Assembly: GCA_903840415.1 (NCBI GenBank) | Contig: CAIMFY010000075.1 | Span: 1-62,486, forward strand | Source of the DNA: an uncultured Opitutia bacterium | GTDB lineage: Bacteria; Verrucomicrobiota; Verrucomicrobiia; Opitutales; Opitutaceae | Direction of reading: 5' to 3' | DNA: 62,486 nucleotides | Shown: positions 35,984 through 45,177 of the stretch, one piece after another | How the letters are laid out: every line of letters begins with the position of its first letter | How positions within the stretch are numbered: the stretch's first letter is position 1 | Position numbers and translations under genes: made by a program | Notes under the pieces: generated by a model | Databases searched by the model: none | Seen by the model: only the letters and a program-made list of their open reading frames with translations | What the model was told of the DNA's origin: nothing

Positions 35984-37161
35984 TGGATTTTCTTGAGTTG
36001 TTCGCGCACGACCTCGGCCGTGAGCGGGAGGAATTTTCCGTCACGCTGGACTTCCGCCTGACCCTCCTGGCTGAGGATGAAACGGATGAACTCACGCACC
36101 TTCGGATCCATTTTTGCGCCGGGTGCGACGGACGTATAAAAATATTCGTGGGTCGCGAGCGGGTAGCTGCGGTTCTGCACGTTCCCGATCGTGTGCTCGA
36201 CGGGCGGACCGTCCTCGCCGAGCGCGAGTCGCTTCACGTGCTCGCGCTCGCCACGGTACCGGTTGTAACCGATCGCGTATTTGTCCTTGCCGATCGCTTC
36301 GGTGATCTGGTCGGCCTCGACGTAGCGCTTGCCGTCGGGGGCCATGTAGTTGCCGTAGGCGTGGATGTTTTCGTTCCATTTGTCGCTGCCCTTGAGCACC
36401 CGGTCGCAGAAATCCACGGCGGTGTTGTAGCGCAGGCTGAAGCCGTAAAGGTGGATCGGCTTGTCGGCCCACTCGCCGGTCACCCCGAGCTGGCCCCAGG
36501 TGCGGATGTTTTCCTCGGGACCGCGCGCGAGGTCGGGCCGCCAGTTCGTGCCGACCCAGCCGCCGTCGCGCGGCGCGCCGAACACGCCGTCGAGTTGCTT
36601 CATCGTGATTCCCTTCAGCGGATTCGCGTCGTTCACGAGAATCACGAACGAGTTGTCCCAGCCGCCGACATCATAGGAGCCGGTCACGACCGCAATCTCG
36701 GTCGGATCGAAATTCTTGATCCGTTCGTAGGCGAGCAAGTCGTAGAAACTCGGTTTGTGCGACATGACGATTTCGGCTAGATCGTAGTCGAGCGCGCCGA
36801 GCGCCGCGGCCGAAGTCGGCAGGAAATACGACAGGTGCGCGCCCGGCTGGAATTTCTCGAACGCCTTCTGCCAGTATTCGCCGAGGCGGCCGTCAATGAG
36901 GTAGTTGTTGCCGTGGATCCGAATCCAGCCGGAGACCTGGGCCTGTGGCTCGTAGTGCGGCAGTTGGCTGAGATCGAACTGCGGCTTGTAGTAGGCTTGC
37001 TGGCCGCGCTCGTGAATGATGCGGAAATGCTCGGCCTGCGCCTTGAGCGCGTTTTTGACGTCAGCGGAAGCAGCGGGCTGCGCGAGAGCGAGCCTGGCCG
37101 TCGCGAGCGCGGTGGCAATCGCGAGCGTGGCCGAGAAGATTTTCATGAGGCGGGTTTTCAT
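35980..37161 (-). CDS. PstS-like secreted substrate-binding protein
   Basis: 393 aa from the ATG at 37161; a TTG extension to 37203 would begin almost at the predicted transcription start and is unlikely. The signal peptide ends near 'ARLALAQ'. It belongs to the long subgroup ('FRIIHERGQQAYYKPQFDL'). The loop 'TWGQLGVTGEWADKPIHLYG' is followed by 'FSLRYNTAVDFCDRVL', with a Cys shared in position with 20506-21684. It is the first gene of a seven-gene operon and has no counterpart in the sister operon. Confidence 0.88.
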   Translation of the reverse strand: MKTRLMKIFSATLAIATALATARLALAQPAASADVKNALKAQAEHFRIIHERGQQAYYKPQFDLSQLPHYEPQAQVSGWIRIHGNNYLIDGRLGEYWQKAFEKFQPGAHLSYFLPTSAAALGALDYDLAEIVMSHKPSFYDLLAYERIKNFDPTEIAVVTGSYDVGGWDNSFVILVNDANPLKGITMKQLDGVFGAPRDGGWVGTNWRPDLARGPEENIRTWGQLGVTGEWADKPIHLYGFSLRYNTAVDFCDRVLKGSDKWNENIHAYGNYMAPDGKRYVEADQITEAIGKDKYAIGYNRYRGEREHVKRLALGEDGPPVEHTIGNVQNRSYPLATHEYFYTSVAPGAKMDPKVREFIRFILSQEGQAEVQRDGKFLPLTAEVVREQLKKIQ

Positions 37162-37210
37162 AGTGAGTGAAAGCGGGGGGCTGACGCGGACGGAAGAAAG
37201 CAACGGTCCG

Positions 37211-37264
37211 AAGGTGCGCGCGCATCCTGAAGCAAATGTGAATGCCGGCTGAATTCCAGTTCAG
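37211..37264 (-). promoter_or_regulatory. 11-bp-phased operator and -10 for the operon starting at 37161
   Basis: On the coding strand CTGAA (37264-37260), TTCAG (37253-37249), TTCAC (37242-37238) and TTCAG (37231-37227) are spaced 11 bp, then CACCTT at 37216-37211. The repeat block is almost identical to the one at 42660-42697, including the spacer bases, consistent with block duplication. Confidence 0.8.
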
Positions 37265-37286
37265 TCACCCAATGCCGAGCGGGGAC

Positions 37287-38327
37287 TCACTCGATCTTCC
37301 GCCACTGCTCGAGGGCGAGCGCTTCGGGCAGCGGCAGAAAATGTCCTTCCCGGGCATAATCCCTCTGGCCGGCCGGGCTGAGCACATAGCGGAGGAACTC
37401 GCGCACCTTCGGGTCGAGCGGCAGGCCGGGCGGACGATTGACGCAGGCGAGAATCGGCCGGGCGAGCGGGTAGGTGCGCGCAATGCAATTCTCGCGGGTC
37501 GGGGTGAAGAACAGCCCGCCGTCCGACGCCGCGAGCGCGAGCGGCTTCACGCCGGAATCGGCGTCGTGCAGATTCGCGACGGCGAGCCCGAATCGATCGG
37601 CGCGCAGCGCGGCGAGACTTTGCGCGGCGGCGCGGTCGGTCGTGCCATCGGGTCGGCGGAGGTTCTTGAATTCGGTGATGCGCTCCCAGTTGAACTTCCG
37701 GCTGTCCCGCATGACGACGCGTTGAAAGAACTGGCTCGGGCCCGTATGCGTGTCGTCGGCGTAGAGGTTGATCGGTTGATCGCGCCACTCGCCGCCGAGC
37801 CCGAGATCGCCCCACGTGCGAATGGCGGCGGGCGCACCGCGCCGGCGCTCGGCGCCGAAAATCGCGTCGAGCTGCGCGAGCGTGAGGTGCGCGAGCGGGT
37901 TGTCGCGGTGGACGAACACGACGAGCGCGGGCGACTGGCCCGGCTTGTCGAGGCTCCCCGTGCCGATCTCAATCGCGAGGTGCGGATACTTGAGCACGTG
38001 CGCGAAGCCGTCGATGTCCGTCGCGATCAGGTCGCGGCCGAAGAGCGCGACATCGGCAAAGCCGGTGTAGAGCGCGGGCATCGCGGTGCCGTCGCCGAGC
38101 AAATTTGACTCGGCGGACCACTCGGCGTGCGCGGCGTGAAATTCCTCCGCCCAGCGCAGCGCGAGCGCCGACAGGAAACGATCACCCCACAGCCGCACGA
38201 CCGGCATGCGGTTCGCCGGCGGTTGAAACGGCGGGAGCGGGCCGGGATCCTGCGCGCGCAGCGCGGCCGCCGCGACGAACGCCAGCGCGACGAAGGTGAA
38301 GGCAAAAGCGCGCGCGGAGATTTTCAT
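37287..38327 (-). CDS. PstS-like secreted substrate-binding protein
   Basis: 346 aa with the signal peptide 'MKISARAFAFTFVALAFVA...RAQ'. The loop is 'TWGDLGLGGEWRDQPINLY', followed by 'ADDTHTGPSQFF'. It shares 'SPALVV.VHRD' and 'CIARTYPLARP' with its counterpart 28236-29240. It is the last gene of the five-gene operon and starts with a 4-bp overlap. Confidence 0.87.
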   Translation of the reverse strand: MKISARAFAFTFVALAFVAAAALRAQDPGPLPPFQPPANRMPVVRLWGDRFLSALALRWAEEFHAAHAEWSAESNLLGDGTAMPALYTGFADVALFGRDLIATDIDGFAHVLKYPHLAIEIGTGSLDKPGQSPALVVFVHRDNPLAHLTLAQLDAIFGAERRRGAPAAIRTWGDLGLGGEWRDQPINLYADDTHTGPSQFFQRVVMRDSRKFNWERITEFKNLRRPDGTTDRAAAQSLAALRADRFGLAVANLHDADSGVKPLALAASDGGLFFTPTRENCIARTYPLARPILACVNRPPGLPLDPKVREFLRYVLSPAGQRDYAREGHFLPLPEALALEQWRKIE

Positions 38328-39400
38328 TGCAGCTTTTTCAACTCCGCCGCGACGGCGTCGGTGTTGAGTGGCAGGTAGCCGCCGTCGTTGACGATGTCCT
38401 GCTGGCCCTCGCGGCTGAGGAGGTAACGCAGGAATTCGCGCGCCTTGGGCTCGACGGGCGATCCCGGCGGACGATCGATGAAGGCGGGGATGAGCCGGGT
38501 GAGCGGGTAGCTTTGGGTGATGAGATTTTCCTTCGTGACTGCGACCGCTGTTGCGCCGGCGCGTGCGGCGAGTGCGAGCGGCTTCACGTCGGGACCTGCG
38601 TAGCGGAGGTTTGACACTGCGATACCGTAGCGATCCGCGCCGAGCGCATCGAGCGCCTGCTGGCCGTGATCGTAAATCGTCCCGTCGGGGCGCGTAATGT
38701 GCGAAAACTCTCGGAGTGCGTTGTTCCAGCGGTGGCTGCCTTCGAGCAGCGCGGCTTCGAGGTAAATCCCAAAGCTGTCGTCAATCCGCCAGCCGTAGGG
38801 CGTGATGGGCCGGTCGGCCCACTCGCCGGTGAGGCCGAGCTGGCCCCATGTGCGGATGTTCACGGGCCCGCGGCGGTGCTCCGCGCCGAAAATCGCATCG
38901 AGCTGCGCGAGCGTGAGCGACGCGAGCGGATTGTCGCGATGGACGAAAAACATCTGGGCGTAGTCGAAGTTGCGCACATCGACGCTGCCCGTCGCGATTT
39001 CGATGCCGAACGGCGCATAGTGTTTCACGCGCTCGAACGTCTCGACCGCCTCGGGCAATATCTCTTCGCCGAGAATCGCGATGTCGCCAACGCCTAGCCA
39101 CAGCGCCGGAATCGCGGACGAGGTGCCGTAGAGTTCCTCGTCAATTTTGCAGTCGGGGTGAAACTTCGCGAAGCCCGTCTTCCACCGCGCGACGAGCCGC
39201 CGCATGAACGGTCGCGAGAAACTCCCGTGCCCCCACAGCCGGATCGTGCCGGACACGATTTGCTCCGGGCGGTAAGCCGGCATCGCATCGACGACGCGCT
39301 GCTCGTAGCTCGGCACTGCGGCGCGCTCCTGTGCGGGCAGTGGCAGCGCGGCGAGCACGAGCGTGGCGAGGAATGATCGCGGGGTAAGTATTTTCATCAC
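38324..39400 (-). CDS. PstS-like secreted substrate-binding protein
   Basis: 358 aa. The signal peptide ends near 'AALPLPAQ'. The counterpart is 29237-30319 ('IRLWGHGSFSRPFMRRLV', 'GDIAILGEEILPEAVETFER'). The segment before the loop is shortened to 'AEHRRGPVNIRTWGQLG'. The stretch encoding the loop contains a 29-bp DNA identity (38820-38848) with loops of two distant paralogs. Confidence 0.88.
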   Translation of the reverse strand: MMKILTPRSFLATLVLAALPLPAQERAAVPSYEQRVVDAMPAYRPEQIVSGTIRLWGHGSFSRPFMRRLVARWKTGFAKFHPDCKIDEELYGTSSAIPALWLGVGDIAILGEEILPEAVETFERVKHYAPFGIEIATGSVDVRNFDYAQMFFVHRDNPLASLTLAQLDAIFGAEHRRGPVNIRTWGQLGLTGEWADRPITPYGWRIDDSFGIYLEAALLEGSHRWNNALREFSHITRPDGTIYDHGQQALDALGADRYGIAVSNLRYAGPDVKPLALAARAGATAVAVTKENLITQSYPLTRLIPAFIDRPPGSPVEPKAREFLRYLLSREGQQDIVNDGGYLPLNTDAVAAELKKLQ

Positions 39401-39425
39401 GCGGATCGCGTGCGATCGATCTGGC

Positions 39426-40514
39426 TCACTTGAGCTCTTTCATCGCCCGTTCGACGAAGCGGTTGTCGTAGGTCATCTCCGGCTGGACCTTGCCGCTCTT
39501 CGCGGCCGTGCGGCGATATTTACCTTCCGGGCTTTCGTCGAAATCGGTGTGGAAGAGAACGTCGCAGGCGAACTTCGCGGCGGATGGCGGGATCGAATAG
39601 TCGCCGCTGGTCAGACCGGGCTGCACCTTCGCGATTTCGTCGAGTTTCGTTTTTTTGTAGTCGGCCCAGAGGTCGTTGTTCATGTCGGGGGCGAAGTAAC
39701 CCGGGCCGATCTTCGCGACGATTTCCTCGGCGGTGTGCGTGTTGATGTAGCGCATCGTGCGGGTGAAGACATTCACGAGCCGCTGCACGCGGTCGGGGTG
39801 CGCCTGAATGTAGCTCGGTGCGAGATAGAGGCAGCGCGCTGGCCACACGTCGCCGATCGCCCGACGCGTGCCTTCACCAGTCGAGAGATCATAGAGCGGC
39901 GTGACGAGGTGGGTGGCGGCGAGATTGGTGGTCATCGGCTCCATGCAGGCAACGATGTCCACCTCGCTCGCTTGGAGCGCTTTCGTGAGCAGCGGCAGTT
40001 TCGCGGAGAGTTCGGCGGCGGCCGGCTGGTAGCTGCCGCGCGGCAGGCCGGCTCGCTCGACGATGAGATCGGTCAGGTAGCGGCGCGTCGAAAACCCGGC
40101 GGAGTCGGCGATCGTGCGGCCTTTGAAATCGGCGGCCGTCTTAATCTGGTCGCGCAGCCGGTTGGCGACGGAGATCGTGAGGTGCGGGCTGTTTTCAATG
40201 AGGAACACCGCTTGGGCCGGCGCACCGTTGCCGATGCCGAAGACGACGCGCTGATACCAGCAAATCTCGGCATCGATGGTGCCGTCGTTCAGCAGCTCCG
40301 TGGAGAAAAAATCCTCGTCGCGATAGTTCATCACGTTGACCAGCTCGAGTTCGATCCCCTCCTGAGCGAAGTAGTCGAGCCCCAGCGCGAGCTCGGGCAC
40401 GAGGTGGCCGATGCCCGGCATGGGCGCGAGGCGGATTTTGATCTTCTCCGGAGCGGCGGAGAGCGTGGCGGCGAATGCGCAGAAAAGCGCGAGGGCGGGG
40501 AAGCGGATTTTCAT
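39426..40514 (-). CDS. SsuA/TauA/NMT1-like secreted substrate-binding protein
   Basis: 362 aa with the signal peptide 'MKIRFPALALFCAFAATLSA'. The fold marks of the NMT1/ABC sulfonate-nitrate binding group are visible: 'LDYFAQEGIELELVNV' near 48-63, 'DQIKTAADFKGRTIADS', 'EVDIVACMEPMTTN' and 'QAHPDRVQRLVNVF'. It matches the N-terminal half of the fused gene 31545-33731 and occupies the same slot in the sister operon. No cognate permease or ATPase is nearby. Confidence 0.9.
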   Translation of the reverse strand: MKIRFPALALFCAFAATLSAAPEKIKIRLAPMPGIGHLVPELALGLDYFAQEGIELELVNVMNYRDEDFFSTELLNDGTIDAEICWYQRVVFGIGNGAPAQAVFLIENSPHLTISVANRLRDQIKTAADFKGRTIADSAGFSTRRYLTDLIVERAGLPRGSYQPAAAELSAKLPLLTKALQASEVDIVACMEPMTTNLAATHLVTPLYDLSTGEGTRRAIGDVWPARCLYLAPSYIQAHPDRVQRLVNVFTRTMRYINTHTAEEIVAKIGPGYFAPDMNNDLWADYKKTKLDEIAKVQPGLTSGDYSIPPSAAKFACDVLFHTDFDESPEGKYRRTAAKSGKVQPEMTYDNRFVERAMKELK

Positions 40515-40523
40515 GGGGAGAAT

Positions 40524-41558
40524 TCAGTTGAGCTGGCCGAGCTGAGCGCGCGCGGCCTCGGCGGTGAGCTGCAGATAGTCGCCTTCGCGCGCGACGTCGG
40601 CCTGGCCCTGGCGACTCAGGATGTAGCGCAGGAACTCGCGCACTTTCGGATCAGTGTTCGGTTTCGCCGGCTCGCCGCCGGGCGTGTCGGGCGCGAAGTA
40701 GATGTAAACGGTGCGCGCGAGCGGATAGGTACGATCCGCGACGGTGGCCCGTGTCAGCGCGACGGCGGGGACGCCGGGCTTTTCGGCGAGCGCGAGCGGC
40801 TTCGTCTGCGGCGTCTGGTAGCAGAGGCCGGTATAGGCAATGCCGAGTGGATCGCGGCTGAGGGCCTCCATCATTTTCTTCCGATCCTCGAATTCCATCA
40901 GACCCTCGGCCCACGTGTCGGCGCCGCCCAGCACGCGGCGTTGGAAGAATGACTGGCCGCCCGGATAGATTCCCGGCGGCCCGTAGAGATGAATCGGTTT
41001 GGCCGCCCAGTCACCAGTGAGGCCGAGCTGGCCCCAAGTCCGGATGTTCCTTTCCGGGCTGCGCGCAGACTCCTTGCGCCAGTTCAACCCGTCCCACCCG
41101 CCGTCGCGCTGCGCGCCAAAGAGGCCGTCGAGCTGGGCGAGCGTAAGCGACGCGAGCGGATTATCGTGGTGAACGAAGACTGCGACCGCGAAGGACTTCC
41201 CTGGCACGTCGAGGCTGCCGGTGGCGACGGCGATTTCCACGGGTAGCAGGAGCGAGCGGCGGTAGATGCCGTAGAATTCATAAGTGTAGATCTGCCGGCC
41301 CATGACCGCGAGGTCGGCGACGTTTTCGCTCAGGCCGAAGATTCCGGTCGCGGTGCTCTTCAGGTTGTCGGCGAAATAGATGTCGGGGTGAAATTGTCGG
41401 AAACCCGCCTCCCAGTGCTTCATCAGCGCGGCCATATGCGGGTTGCCCCAGCTGCGGATGACGCCGGAAAGCTTCTCCGCGGGTCGATACTCGGGCAGCT
41501 CGGGCGCGGCCGAGGCGAGAGCGGCGCCGAAAAGAAAAATGAGCGTGCGCACATTCAT
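40524..41558 (-). CDS. PstS-like secreted substrate-binding protein
   Basis: 344 aa from the ATG at 41558 (overlapping the preceding stop); the open frame extending to 42050 is an artefact. The signal peptide is 'MNVRTLIFLFGAALASAA'. The loop is 'TWGQLGLTGDWAAKPIHLYG', followed by 'PPGIYPGGQSFF'. Its counterpart is 33750-34877. Confidence 0.87.
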   Translation of the reverse strand: MNVRTLIFLFGAALASAAPELPEYRPAEKLSGVIRSWGNPHMAALMKHWEAGFRQFHPDIYFADNLKSTATGIFGLSENVADLAVMGRQIYTYEFYGIYRRSLLLPVEIAVATGSLDVPGKSFAVAVFVHHDNPLASLTLAQLDGLFGAQRDGGWDGLNWRKESARSPERNIRTWGQLGLTGDWAAKPIHLYGPPGIYPGGQSFFQRRVLGGADTWAEGLMEFEDRKKMMEALSRDPLGIAYTGLCYQTPQTKPLALAEKPGVPAVALTRATVADRTYPLARTVYIYFAPDTPGGEPAKPNTDPKVREFLRYILSRQGQADVAREGDYLQLTAEAARAQLGQLN

Positions 41559-42631
41559 TGGAGTTTCGCGAGCTGCTCGCGCGCGGCGTCGGGAATTAGC
41601 GGGATGAACATCCCATCCTCGACGACGTCGCGCTGGCCGTCGCGACTCAGGACATAGGTCAGGAATTCTTTCAGCCGCGGCGGGACCGGCTGGCCCGGCG
41701 GACGGTTGAGATAGATATAAACCGCCGTGACGAGCGGATACGTGCGCGCATAGAAACTTTCGTTGCTCGGTGCGACGAGCGGCCCGGCGGGCTCGCGGGC
41801 GAGCGCAAGGGGCTTCACGCCGGAGTTTTTTTCCACGACGCGCATGAAACTGAACCCGATCGCGAAGCGATCCGCCGCGACGCTCGAGACGATTTGTTCG
41901 TCGGCGGGAATCTCGGCGCCGCCGCGCACGAGTTCGTGGATCGCGGGATTCCATTTGTCGCCGCCGTGAAATACGACGCGCTGCACGAGCCCCGACCAGC
42001 CGCTGAGCGTGGCGTCGATCCCGAAGATCGCGATCGGCCGGTCGGCCCACTCACCCGTCAGCCCAAGCTGGCCCCAGGTGCGGATGTTTTTTTCGGGGCC
42101 GCGCGCGGCGTCGGTCGTCCATTTCGTGCCGACCCAGCCGCCGCTGCGCTCGGCGCCGAAAATACCGTCGAGCTGATCGAGCGTGAGACCGGCGAGCGGA
42201 TTGTCCTTGTGCACGAAGACGATCAGGCCGGGCGTGTTGCCCTTGCGGAGGTTGAAGCCGCCGGTGGCGATCATGATTTCGAGCGGCGGATAGCCGTAGA
42301 TGCTTTCGAACGCCTTCAGGTCCGAGCGCCACGCGTCGTGACCGGTGACCGCGAGATCGGCGGTGCCGGCGCACAGGCCGCTGAACCACGCGGGCACGGT
42401 ATATTCCGAATAGCGCACGAGCGGGTGAATCTTGAGAAAGCGATCCTGCCAGAGGTGGACGAGATGCTGCGTGAGCTCGGTGTCGTGGATCCGGACGACG
42501 CCGTGCTGCTTGGGCGCCGTCTCGCCGTAGGCGGGCAGTCCGCTGAGATCAAAATTCTGGGCGCGACTTCCAACGCAGGCGGCCGCCGCAAGCAGCGATG
42601 TAGTGGCGCGGACGAGCGGGGCGATTCTCAT
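41555..42631 (-). CDS. PstS-like secreted substrate-binding protein
   Basis: 358 aa from the ATG at 42631; an upstream start at 42658 lies inside the operator and is excluded. The signal peptide ends near 'AAACVGSRAQ'. The predicted leader is only about 5 nt. The loop is 'TWGQLGLTGEWADRPIAIFG', followed by 'IDATLSGWSGLVQR'. It is first in the five-gene operon; its counterpart is 34874-35983. Confidence 0.87.
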   Translation of the reverse strand: MRIAPLVRATTSLLAAAACVGSRAQNFDLSGLPAYGETAPKQHGVVRIHDTELTQHLVHLWQDRFLKIHPLVRYSEYTVPAWFSGLCAGTADLAVTGHDAWRSDLKAFESIYGYPPLEIMIATGGFNLRKGNTPGLIVFVHKDNPLAGLTLDQLDGIFGAERSGGWVGTKWTTDAARGPEKNIRTWGQLGLTGEWADRPIAIFGIDATLSGWSGLVQRVVFHGGDKWNPAIHELVRGGAEIPADEQIVSSVAADRFAIGFSFMRVVEKNSGVKPLALAREPAGPLVAPSNESFYARTYPLVTAVYIYLNRPPGQPVPPRLKEFLTYVLSRDGQRDVVEDGMFIPLIPDAAREQLAKLQ

Positions 42632-42643
42632 GGGGGCACGCAC

Positions 42644-42697
42644 AGCATGCGGACTCATCCTGAAGCAAACGTGAATGGCGGCTGAATTCCGCTTTAG
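42644..42697 (-). promoter_or_regulatory. 11-bp-phased operator and -10 for the operon starting at 42631
   Basis: On the coding strand CTAAA (42697-42693), TTCAG (42686-42682), TTCAC (42675-42671) and TTCAG (42664-42660) are spaced 11 bp, then CATGCT at 42649-42644. Confidence 0.8.
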
Positions 42698-42726
42698 GAA
42701 CCGCGCCGGTTGGCAGCGACGAGATC

Positions 42727-42758
42727 AACAAAAAAGCCGCGTCCGGACGGACGCGGCT
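42727..42758 (-). terminator. rho-independent terminator of the TonB receptor gene
   Basis: AGCCGCGTCC and GGACGCGGCT form a perfect 10-bp stem with a 4-nt loop (42735-42758), followed on the coding strand by six T. It lies 28 bp after the receptor stop and separates it from the next operator. Confidence 0.9.
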
Positions 42759-42785
42759 CTCGCTGGCACACCGGCGAACCGGGGT

Positions 42786-45065
42786 TTAGAATTTGGTCGA
42801 GGCCGAGAAGGTGAACTTGCGCTGCTCGCCCAGGTTGAGCGTGAGCGCGCTTTGGGCGGAGGCGATATAGCGGCGGTCGAGGAGATTTTGAATATTGAGC
42901 GAGAAGCGGTAGCGCTTCCAAACGTAGTAAGCGGAGCTGTCGACGCGCGCCCAGCCAGGCATGTTGTAGTAAACGGTCGTGGTCGGGTCGCCGGCCCACG
43001 CTTTGCCAACGTAAACGAGGCCGCTGCCGAAGCCGAGGCCCTTCAGCTCGCCCTTCGCGATATTGTAGCGTGTCCAGAAATTGCCGGACACGCGTGGTGC
43101 GTTGGCGAGATCCATCCCGATTGTCGCGGGATTTTTGACGGAGGCGGCGATGATGGCCTTGGAGTAAGCGTAGCCAGCCTGGAGCTGCCAGTTTGGGATC
43201 GGCTGCCATTGCACTTCGCACTCGATGCCCTTGCTGGTCTGTTTGCCGTCGAGGCGGGAGATGGCCTGGCCGACTTGGGCCGCGCCCGTCGCCACGGTGA
43301 AGTTGGTGCCGGAGGCGACGACGACGTTGGTGCGGTTGATTTCGTAGGAGGCGAGCGTGATGTTTAAGTTCTTGCTGGCGGTGTCGAATTTGATGCCGCC
43401 CTCATATTGCTCACCGGATTCCGGCGGGAAGGTGGAGTTACCGCTGGTGTCGAAGGCGATATTGGTCTGGGGCTTGAGCGACTGACTCCAACTGGTGTAA
43501 GCGGAGAAGTTGCTGTTGAGGTCGTAGACGAGGCCGAGCTGTTTGGTGTTGGCGCTCAATTCCGTCGCGAAGGTGGTCAGCGCGGGGGTGAGGGTATTGA
43601 GCCCGTGAACGCGCTGGCGGTCGTGGCGGATGCCGAGCGAAAGGTGGAGCGAATCGCCGAACTTGAGTTGATCGGAGATGTATTCGCCGAGCGCGTTCTG
43701 CCAGGTCAGCTGGTTGGTGACGCCGGTGCCGTCGGCTGGATAGGCAAACTGGTCGAGGAGCGGACTTGTGAGCGCGACCGCTTGGGTGACGAGTTGGTTG
43801 GGGCCGAAGGCGAGGCGGGCGTTGCCGAAGAACTCGCCGCCACCGCCGACGCCGGCAAGCACGATTTGGGTGAGCTTGCCGGTGGTGAACGTATGATAGA
43901 CATTGGCGTCGACGAAATTATAGCGGTGGCCGTTCTTCACGTAGTTGTATTGGCGGCGCAGCGTGGAGGTAGGCTTCGCGAACGCGGAGGTGGGGTTGAA
44001 GACGTTGGCGTTGTTGATCGTGAGTTCACGCACCACGTCGAGATGCCACACCGAGCGGCTCTGGACGCGGAGGTTCCACTTGCCGGGGAGCACGGTTTGG
44101 AATTTCATCGCCGCCGAGGAGCCGCGGTCGATGGCCTTGTCCTTGGCGTCGTTGTAGACGGTGTCGAACGGCGCCGTGTAATAGGCGGCGGTCGGGCCGA
44201 AGGCGGTGGCGGTGGCGAAGATCGGGGTCACGCCATCATCCTGGCGCCGAAAATCCTCGCTGGCTTCGAACTTGAGCGCGAGCTGCGTCTCCGGGGTCCA
44301 TTTGTAGGTGAGCGCCGGGTAAATCGAGAGGGAGTTGTCCCAATTGCCGGGGCGGGACGAAGCTTGGTGGCCCACATCGGTCACGAGGCGGTAGAAAAGA
44401 TGCTTGCTGCTGCCGACGGGACCGGTGGTGTCGAGGCTCACGGTTTCGGTGCTCTTATCGCCGAAGGAATTGAACTTCCCGGCAAAGGTGCCGAAGGTCG
44501 TGCGGATGGAAGTCTCGGTGGTTTCCTTCGGATTCTTCGTGACAATGTTGAGCAGTCCGCCGGGATTCATCTGACCATAGAGCACGCCGTTGGGACCCTT
44601 GAGGAATTCGAGGCTGTCCACGTTGGAGGCGCTCGCGCCGCCCTTTTTCAGCGTGGCACCCATGAGGCCGTCATACTGGATGTTTTGGGTGTAGCTGCCG
44701 GTGTTGGGAAAACCGCGAAAAGAAAACCCGTTGACGGAATTCTGCGAGGCCGTGGCGCCGACCACGTATGCCACGACATCGGTCAAGATGACGGCATTAC
44801 GGTCGGTGATGGCGGCCGAGTTCAAAATGGAGAGCGACGAAGGAAGTTCCTTCAAATCCATCGGCAGCTTTGACGCCATCGTCGACGACGTCTGGTGATA
44901 ACTTTCAATCGACGTTGAGACAGTGAAAGCCTCGAGTTGGACGACTTCAGTGTCGGCCTTTTGCGGAGCGGTCTGCGCCCGGGTGAATGCGGCGAAAAAG
45001 CTTAGGCTCACAGAAACAAGTCCGGCGAGGCGGTTGCAGCCAAAGAGAGAACGAACAGTATGCAT
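42786..45065 (-). CDS. TonB-dependent siderophore-type receptor, intact
   Basis: 759 aa from the ATG at 45065. The signal peptide ends near 'SFFAAFTRAQ'. The TonB-box region 'VVQLEAFTVSTSIESYHQTS' opens the mature protein. The plug domain follows, with 'FSFRGFP' and 'LEFLKGPNGVLYGQMNPGG', then a 22-strand-type barrel ending in aromatic 'STKF'. The sequence style fits the ferrichrome/ferric-siderophore class. It is monocistronic between its own operator and a strong terminator, and it is the only undamaged TonB receptor in the window. Confidence 0.92.
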   Translation of the reverse strand: MHTVRSLFGCNRLAGLVSVSLSFFAAFTRAQTAPQKADTEVVQLEAFTVSTSIESYHQTSSTMASKLPMDLKELPSSLSILNSAAITDRNAVILTDVVAYVVGATASQNSVNGFSFRGFPNTGSYTQNIQYDGLMGATLKKGGASASNVDSLEFLKGPNGVLYGQMNPGGLLNIVTKNPKETTETSIRTTFGTFAGKFNSFGDKSTETVSLDTTGPVGSSKHLFYRLVTDVGHQASSRPGNWDNSLSIYPALTYKWTPETQLALKFEASEDFRRQDDGVTPIFATATAFGPTAAYYTAPFDTVYNDAKDKAIDRGSSAAMKFQTVLPGKWNLRVQSRSVWHLDVVRELTINNANVFNPTSAFAKPTSTLRRQYNYVKNGHRYNFVDANVYHTFTTGKLTQIVLAGVGGGGEFFGNARLAFGPNQLVTQAVALTSPLLDQFAYPADGTGVTNQLTWQNALGEYISDQLKFGDSLHLSLGIRHDRQRVHGLNTLTPALTTFATELSANTKQLGLVYDLNSNFSAYTSWSQSLKPQTNIAFDTSGNSTFPPESGEQYEGGIKFDTASKNLNITLASYEINRTNVVVASGTNFTVATGAAQVGQAISRLDGKQTSKGIECEVQWQPIPNWQLQAGYAYSKAIIAASVKNPATIGMDLANAPRVSGNFWTRYNIAKGELKGLGFGSGLVYVGKAWAGDPTTTVYYNMPGWARVDSSAYYVWKRYRFSLNIQNLLDRRYIASAQSALTLNLGEQRKFTFSASTKF

Positions 45066-45123
45066 AGTAAATCGGCGAGTTATGCCGAAGTTAGGGTTTT
45101 TTGGGGCGGTGCTGGTCAGCGGG

Positions 45124-45177
45124 AGGGTGCATTTGTGATCTGAAATCAAACTGAAACAAAACTTAATTCGTTTTAAG
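45124..45177 (-). promoter_or_regulatory. 11-bp-phased operator and -10 for the intact TonB receptor
   Basis: On the coding strand CTTAA (45177-45173), TTAAG (45166-45162), TTCAG (45155-45151) and TTCAG (45144-45140) are spaced 11 bp, then CACCCT at 45129-45124. The upstream units overlap the last codons of the preceding gene (stop at 45163). Confidence 0.78.
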
